Shown piece by piece: positions 60,201-64,000 of a stretch of 64,000 nucleotides of DNA. Below the pieces are notes generated by a model. It did not search any database. It saw only the letters and a list, made by a program, of their open reading frames with translations, and was not told the origin of the DNA. The position numbers were made by a program, and so were the translations under genes. The DNA is from Liolophura sinensis (Eukaryota; Mollusca; Polyplacophora; Chitonida; Chitonidae): contig NC_088302.1 in NCBI RefSeq assembly GCF_032854445.1, forward strand, positions 53,038,046 through 53,102,045, read 5' to 3'. Position 1 is the stretch's first letter. Each line of letters opens with the position of its first letter.

Positions 60201-61423
60201 TTGACGATTGAACAAATTATAGAACGTGCAAAATTGTCTTACTATAATTCACACTAATCAGCTTTGTGGACTCACCCATCTCATCCAGGTACTGGCTTCC
60301 AGTAGTTGCTGTTGTTCGCGCTGAAATTACAGGGATCGGATCAGGTTTCAGATATAAACATTTTTACCATTCACACTTTGGCAAATCAGAGTTTCTTTCC
60401 AGTGACGCTTATAATGATGAAGTGAGCAGCACAATCGAATCAGTTGGTTGTTTCAGATGACTTTCGGCATGATAAAAATACCTAAAGACTGTTGCTAGCA
60501 CGAACAATGGTTAACCACCATCAGTGCAGTACTCGAATGTTCAGCACAAAACGCCAATCAAATATTAACTAAATTTTATAAACAAATGGATCTGATAGCT
60601 CTTGAAAGTCCACATAGTGTGATCTGTAAGAATTAATCGCCGAATAAATTGATTATTTTAGCTCATAGGGGTTTGGCTGGTCCAGACTGGTAAAGTTGAG
60701 AGTGACCAAAGAGATGAAATCCTTGAATCCATCCCCTCCTGGGGGTAATATCATACAGAAGGTTTGTCAGATTCCCAGTCACGTGTAGCAGATAAATGCG
60801 CCTCAGTATGTTCTCCCGTCTATCATCATTGAGTATTTGATTCCATGCAGTCTTAAAAGCTGATTGTTGTGTTCTATAATAAGACTGTAGAACATGTTTT
60901 GTTCGACATAAAAGTGAGAATCAAAACTACTCGAAAGACCACTGCGAGTTTGTGCATATTGTTGTATGCCACGATTTCAAGGTTGTCTTCATCATCGGGA
61001 TTATCGTAACCGCAACAGAAGCCATGGTCCTGGTGAGGAAGACCGTGTATCTTTGAAAGCTTGAGATATAGCAATATAGACAAAGCTGCTGTTGACAGTA
61101 TTCCAGCCAAATGGTGACGATAGTAATTTTTACGACGGTAAAACCACTACATACTATTTGAATGTGAGAGTATTTAGGTAAAAGTTAACAGACTGGGTTC
61201 AGTGATACCAAAGGACAGACAGTAGAAACATTGCCATCAAGGACAGAGTGAACCTAGAAACATATGGAATAAGTACCAACCAGATCGAGAATTTGACGCA
61301 TGGCCATATCGAGGCTGACTTCCACAGGAGACGTGTCGTTGTTGTCACATCGAGGGAAGATATTCTTATCGTAGTCTTTCATCCGTTCCTTCATTAACTG
61401 TATGGTGGCTGTGGGAGAGTCCG
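53265..61423 (-). CDS. Nicotinic-acetylcholine-receptor-like Cys-loop channel subunit, 5' exon missing
   Basis: Six exons join in phase: 61423-61277, 60986-60943 (tentative), 58138-58029, 57811-57276, 54585-54380 and 53588-53265. About 455 residues are visible; the signal-peptide exon was not found. The extracellular domain shows the loop-A segment WMPDITLYE and the Cys-loop CKIQMKNFPFDKQTC with 13 residues between cysteines. Transmembrane segments M1-M3 follow, then a cytoplasmic loop of roughly 115 residues and M4 (DRIFLIVCFTSLVITT). In M2 the GEK at the inner end predicts cation selectivity, and the 9' Leu gate is kept. The vicinal Cys pair of alpha subunits is absent (YTGYDLPF instead), so this is a non-alpha type that probably assembles with other subunits. 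Introns hold several repeats. Confidence 0.92.
54193..54236. repeat. (TTAG)11 microsatellite
   Basis: Eleven perfect TTAG units in the last intron of the receptor gene, about 145 bp after the exon 6 donor. On the transcribed strand it reads (CTAA)n. Confidence 0.97.
54380..54585 (-). CDS. Receptor exon 6: M3 and start of the cytoplasmic loop
   Basis: 206 bp between acceptor attttcag and donor gtaaga. Joining it to exon 5 gives PLIQRYFAAILCIVSTSTIM, a textbook M2-M3 transition, then VLNLHYRG and VPGYLKTLLLNKCL, the start of the intracellular loop. It ends in phase 0. Confidence 0.92.
54586..56936. other. Receptor intron 5, left part
   Basis: Intron DNA without recognised genes. A fragment near 56870-56905 (ttcgtgtaccaaccgtcaac) resembles those at 3.55 and 23.96 kb. 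Confidence 0.55.
56937..57080. mobile_element. MITE-like element in a receptor intron
   Basis: Ends cagggctcactttcacacaa and, on the other strand, cagggtccagtttcacaaag form imperfect terminal inverted repeats of about 20 bp. The interior has further inverted pieces (tcgtac and gtacga). It resembles the element at 8902-9032. No coding capacity. Confidence 0.7.
57276..57811 (-). CDS. Receptor exon 5: Cys-loop, M1 and M2
   Basis: 536 bp from acceptor ttgttggcag to donor gtaagt. It encodes the Cys-loop, the loop-B Trp (FGSWMY), loop C without paired cysteines, M1 (YYIFNIIFPTFLVGLVSVL) and M2 (KVSLSVTSLLTQTVFMLML). It ends one base into the codon that completes PLIQ. Confidence 0.93.
58029..58138 (-). 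CDS. Receptor exon 4: loop A region
   Basis: Exactly 110 bp, the classical length of this exon. It encodes KWQDCRLRGVVPNTNKENYV through ASNIWMPDITLYE, bounded by acceptor ttatttcag and donor gtatgt, and ends in phase 2. Confidence 0.9.
58139..60942. other. Receptor intron 3 with degenerate short repeats
   Basis: From about 59500 to 59990 the plus strand repeats variants of gtgtaagtgatctcattgct at roughly 20-24 bp spacing, very diverged. A SINE-tail-like piece (cacaaaacgccaatcaaata) lies near 60546. The ORFs at 58802-59068 and 59976-60257 are unsupported. Confidence 0.6.
60943..60986 (-). CDS. Receptor exon 3 (tentative, 44 bp)
   Basis: Placed because it supplies exactly the 15 residues expected between the flanking exons (DNLEIVAYNNMHKLA where the family has DEKNQ...TTNVWL...). 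It fits both neighbouring phases, and the exon is 45 bp in vertebrate genes. The acceptor (gatgaag) lacks a pyrimidine tract and the donor (gtggtc) is weak; gtagtt 12 bp later is an alternative. The family's conserved Trp is His here. Confidence 0.5.
61277..61423 (-). CDS. Receptor exon 2: start of the ligand-binding domain
   Basis: Begins after acceptor ttgtttcag with two bases of a split codon. It encodes TIQLMKERMKDYDKNIFPRC through MAMRQILDLV, the N-terminal helix and first strand of the receptor family. It ends in phase 1 before gtactt. Its 147 bp is close to the usual length of this exon in vertebrate receptor genes. Confidence 0.85.
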
Positions 61424-61729
61424 CTGAAACAAGTCCTAAAATTACATTGCACAGAATGGTGTCATATTTTATAAAAAGGTTCTACACGTGTCTATTAATG
61501 AGGCACCTGCAAAAATCATAACACCTGCAGAACTGGCATAACGCTGACAAGCACAATATTCATCTAACCATTTGCTCATGATTCTGTGTTAACATTTTCA
61601 GGAATTTTACAGTGTTTACCTTAGACAGAAGATAAGATTTTTTTCTGGTTTAAAGTGACACACTAAAGACATCATACTAGAGGTTTTAGGTCTTATCAGG
61701 GATGATTCTCCACCCAAAGCTGTGACGGT

Positions 61730-62400
61730 TTGGTAAAATTTTCACAGGTGAGAAGATTATTAGGTGTAACGATTTGGTAAATTTTTCACAGGTTAGAAGG
61801 ATATTTAGATGTAACGATTTGGTAAAATTCTCACAGGCCAGAAGGATATTTATGTGCAATGTTTTCTTAACATTATCACGGGTGAGAAGTATATTTGGGT
61901 GTAACGGTTTGGTGACATTTTCACAGGTGAGAATAATATTTAGGTGTAACGGTTTGGTCAAATTTTCACAGATGTGAAGGATATTTAGATGTAACGATTT
62001 GGTAAAATTCTCACAGGCCAGAAGGATATTTATGTGCAATGTTTTCTTAACATTATCACGGGTGAGAAGTATATTTGGGTGTAACGGTTTAGTGAAATTT
62101 TCACAGGTGAGAATGATATTTAGGTGTAACGGTTTGGTAAAATTTTCACAGATGTGAAGGATATTTAGATGTAACGATTTGGTAAAATTTTCACAGGCCA
62201 GAAGGATATTTATGTGCAACGTTTTCTTAACATTATCACGGGTGAGAAGTATATTTGGGTGTAACGGTTTGGTGAAATTTTCACAGATGTAAAGGATATT
62301 TAGGTGTAACGATTTGGTGAAATTTTCACAGGTGAGAATGATATTTAGGTGTAACGGTTTGGTAAAATTTCACTAGCCAGAAGGATATTTAGGTGCAACG
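61730..62400. repeat. 45-bp tandem array with a 180-bp higher-order period, about 15 units
   Basis: The unit is gtgtaacggtttggtgaaat then tttcacaggtgagaatgata and tttag. Four successive variant units form a 180-bp block seen at about 61837, 62017 and 62197, each opening with aggatatttatgtgcaatgt. The array probably lies in the first intron or 5' flank of the receptor gene. The 177-codon minus-strand ORF with 15-residue repeats is a product of the array. Confidence 0.94.
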
Positions 62401-63389
62401 ATTTGATTCAGGAGACAAAACAATGACCAGAACATTCGTACGTAACGCGTGAACCACAACAGGACATTCAACGCAAGCATTATAACCATTTTCATAACAT
62501 AAAAATCATCTACAAATATCCAGTAATCTGACCCTTTAAAATAAGACTGATAAATACATGGGGAGATAAAGACGATTGCGTAAGCTTTTCATGAGGTTTC
62601 ACTCACCACTCACTGGGAGAAAGAATATGCACGTATTTAACAACAGACTGTTTAAAGAAGAGAGAAACAGTCAGATTTCAAGGAATATAAATTTCAAAAG
62701 CTACAGACTGCTGCTTTGGGCGACAGATTTAAACACAAATACAAGTTCAATTTCTTGATCAGCACCTATTCTGGGATTCTTGGAAGCTGAATACATATGT
62801 AGCCCATACCGTATGTGTCATGGAAGGTAAATGTCTAGATAGCATCCTATGTGAGCTTGATTCAGTGATATTAAATACTTATATATTACCCATCCTGGCA
62901 TTCAGGGAAGTTAAATACTTAAAAAAATAAATGCTAAATACTCAGACAGCACTCATACGACGTTTAAGAGATACTGAATCCTTAGACAATACCTATCCCA
63001 GGGTTAATAGAAAATGATTACTTAAAAAGCCTCTGCCGCACGTTTCGATTCAAATAGGTTAAACTATACAGCTAATTTCGGATCAGTGTGTACACCAGTT
63101 CATTAAACACTAATACATATAATGTGGTATCAGTACAAACCAAACGGCCATATCAGTAAACTGACACCAGTCTTTCTATGAGAAAGCTGTTTTCACAAAG
63201 TGAAATTCATTGCAAACATTCCTACGGATTTGTGTTCAATACATTCAAAACACTGGTGAGTTGGTAACCGTGTCACAAGCTGTAATGTAGGCTATTGGTT
63301 ATGTGTCACTACATTTAGCCCTAGTTCAGCCAAAAGACCGGTGTATGTGCCTACTTTTGTGTTGTTCCCGGCAGGAAATAGGGAATTAG
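62401..63389. other. Spacer or first intron of the receptor; signal-peptide exon not found
   Basis: No convincing signal-peptide exon is seen on the minus strand. The 22-bp stretch at about 63078-63099 (ttcggatcagtgtgtacacc and agt) recurs near 58323. Confidence 0.4.
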
Positions 63390-63680
63390 TTGCTTGGATA
63401 CATAGTAGAGCCTTTTATTTCTAATAACGGGCAGAATACGGAATTCAAACAACTGGACAATAAATGTGTATTTGCGTTTTTCATTGTACCGGATATTGCC
63501 GCCATTCGGACCAAGTTGATGCCAATGTTTAGTAATGAAAATGCCGAAGAGCTAAATAAAAAACTCCTGGATCAGGTCAATAGAGTTTACCTGCAATCAG
63601 TGCACAGGCACGTGCGTGTCAGTCACATTGATGGTGTTGTGTTTGTAGAGAATTCCCATAGGACCAAACGCCATGAGTGA
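63390..63680 (+). CDS. Possible terminal exon of an unidentified gene
   Basis: The frame opens just after an AG at 63389 and runs 96 codons to a TGA. It has no initiating ATG near its start, which suits an internal or last exon rather than a whole gene. The translation (LLGYIVEPFISNNGQNTEFK at the start, then FFIVPDIAAIRTKLMPMFSN and LNKKLLDQVNRVYLQSVHRH) has the composition of a folded protein, but I cannot assign a family. No upstream exon was found, and the acceptor (gggaattag) is weak. Confidence 0.4.
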   Translation: MLGYIVEPFISNNGQNTEFKQLDNKCVFAFFIVPDIAAIRTKLMPMFSNENAEELNKKLLDQVNRVYLQSVHRHVRVSHIDGVVFVENSHRTKRHE

Positions 63681-63902
63681 ACCGCGCCTAAAATTGTCCC
63701 AACACATTAAGAATTGTCAGGAGATAAGGGCCATTTAATGGGGATGCTTGTATAGCATTTTGTCCTACGCGACTTTCCCATCCTACACTGAACCCAACTT
63801 TTAAAGGTCAAGATTTATGAGGTTGAACTCATCGGTCACATCCATTACATCGAGAGTTACATAAATGCTTGTACAAAACACCTTTATCTGTTTATATATT
63901 CG
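63681..63902. other. Spacer
   Basis: Probably 3' flank of the preceding ORF. Nothing is recognised. Confidence 0.4.
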
Positions 63903-63986
63903 ATTATTTCCCTGGAGTTTGACGCAGTACTCAAAAAAATTTCACTTATACGCCCAACATTATGGTGGAGTAAATCTTTACCGAAC
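63903..63986 (-). mobile_element. Degenerate SINE 3' fragment at the window edge
   Basis: Contains gacgcagtactcaaaaaaat, ttcacttatacg and caacattatggtgg, matching the conserved 3' part of the common SINE with deletions. Confidence 0.7.
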
Positions 63987-64000
63987 CGTTGGGAAACATA

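Noticed and set aside
61686-62219. 177-codon minus-strand ORF with 15-residue repeats
   Set aside because: Translation of the 45-bp tandem array.

Overview
This window looks like nuclear DNA from an invertebrate, most likely a mollusc or another lophotrochozoan. It has intron-containing animal genes (a copper amine oxidase and a Cys-loop receptor subunit) with GT-AG splice sites. It also has tRNA-derived SINEs of a type I recall as common in bivalve genomes, AT-rich spacers and many minisatellites. There are no operons, CRISPR arrays or bacterial and viral genes. The species cannot be named from sequence alone.

Layout, left to right. 1-2.9 kb: spacer with a TA microsatellite. 2.9-8.5 kb, minus strand: a membrane copper amine oxidase whose main intron holds a 2.2-kb minisatellite of 42-bp units. 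8.6-30.4 kb: gene-poor DNA with SINEs, a MITE-like inverted-repeat element, two copies of a long dispersed repeat, tandem arrays, and a possible lone first exon at 16.2 kb. 30.5-47.1 kb: three long, basic, serine-rich ORFs with little or no intron interruption that I do not recognise (365 aa plus, 423 aa minus, 474 aa plus), separated by minisatellites and SINEs. 47.1-53.2 kb: more tandem arrays. 53.3-61.4 kb, minus strand: a nicotinic-acetylcholine-receptor-like subunit, assembled here from six exons with matching splice phases; its signal-peptide exon was not found. 61.7-62.4 kb: a 45-bp array with a 180-bp higher-order period. 63.4-63.7 kb: an unassigned ORF that may be a terminal exon.

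The genes share no evident pathway. The amine oxidase is an ectoenzyme that oxidises primary amines. The receptor subunit should be part of a pentameric cation channel, and it lacks the vicinal cysteines of ligand-binding alpha subunits. The three basic ORFs may be disordered nuclear or cytoskeletal regulators; one carries paired SILK-like and RVxF-like motifs suggestive of protein phosphatase 1 binding.

The most distinctive features are the amine oxidase cofactor motif with Gly in place of the near-invariant Asn, the group of unrecognised basic ORFs, and the density of minisatellites (at least twelve arrays), several with higher-order structure. I saw no clear evidence of a wholly new multi-gene system. 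All calls come from reading the sequence by eye, without database searches.
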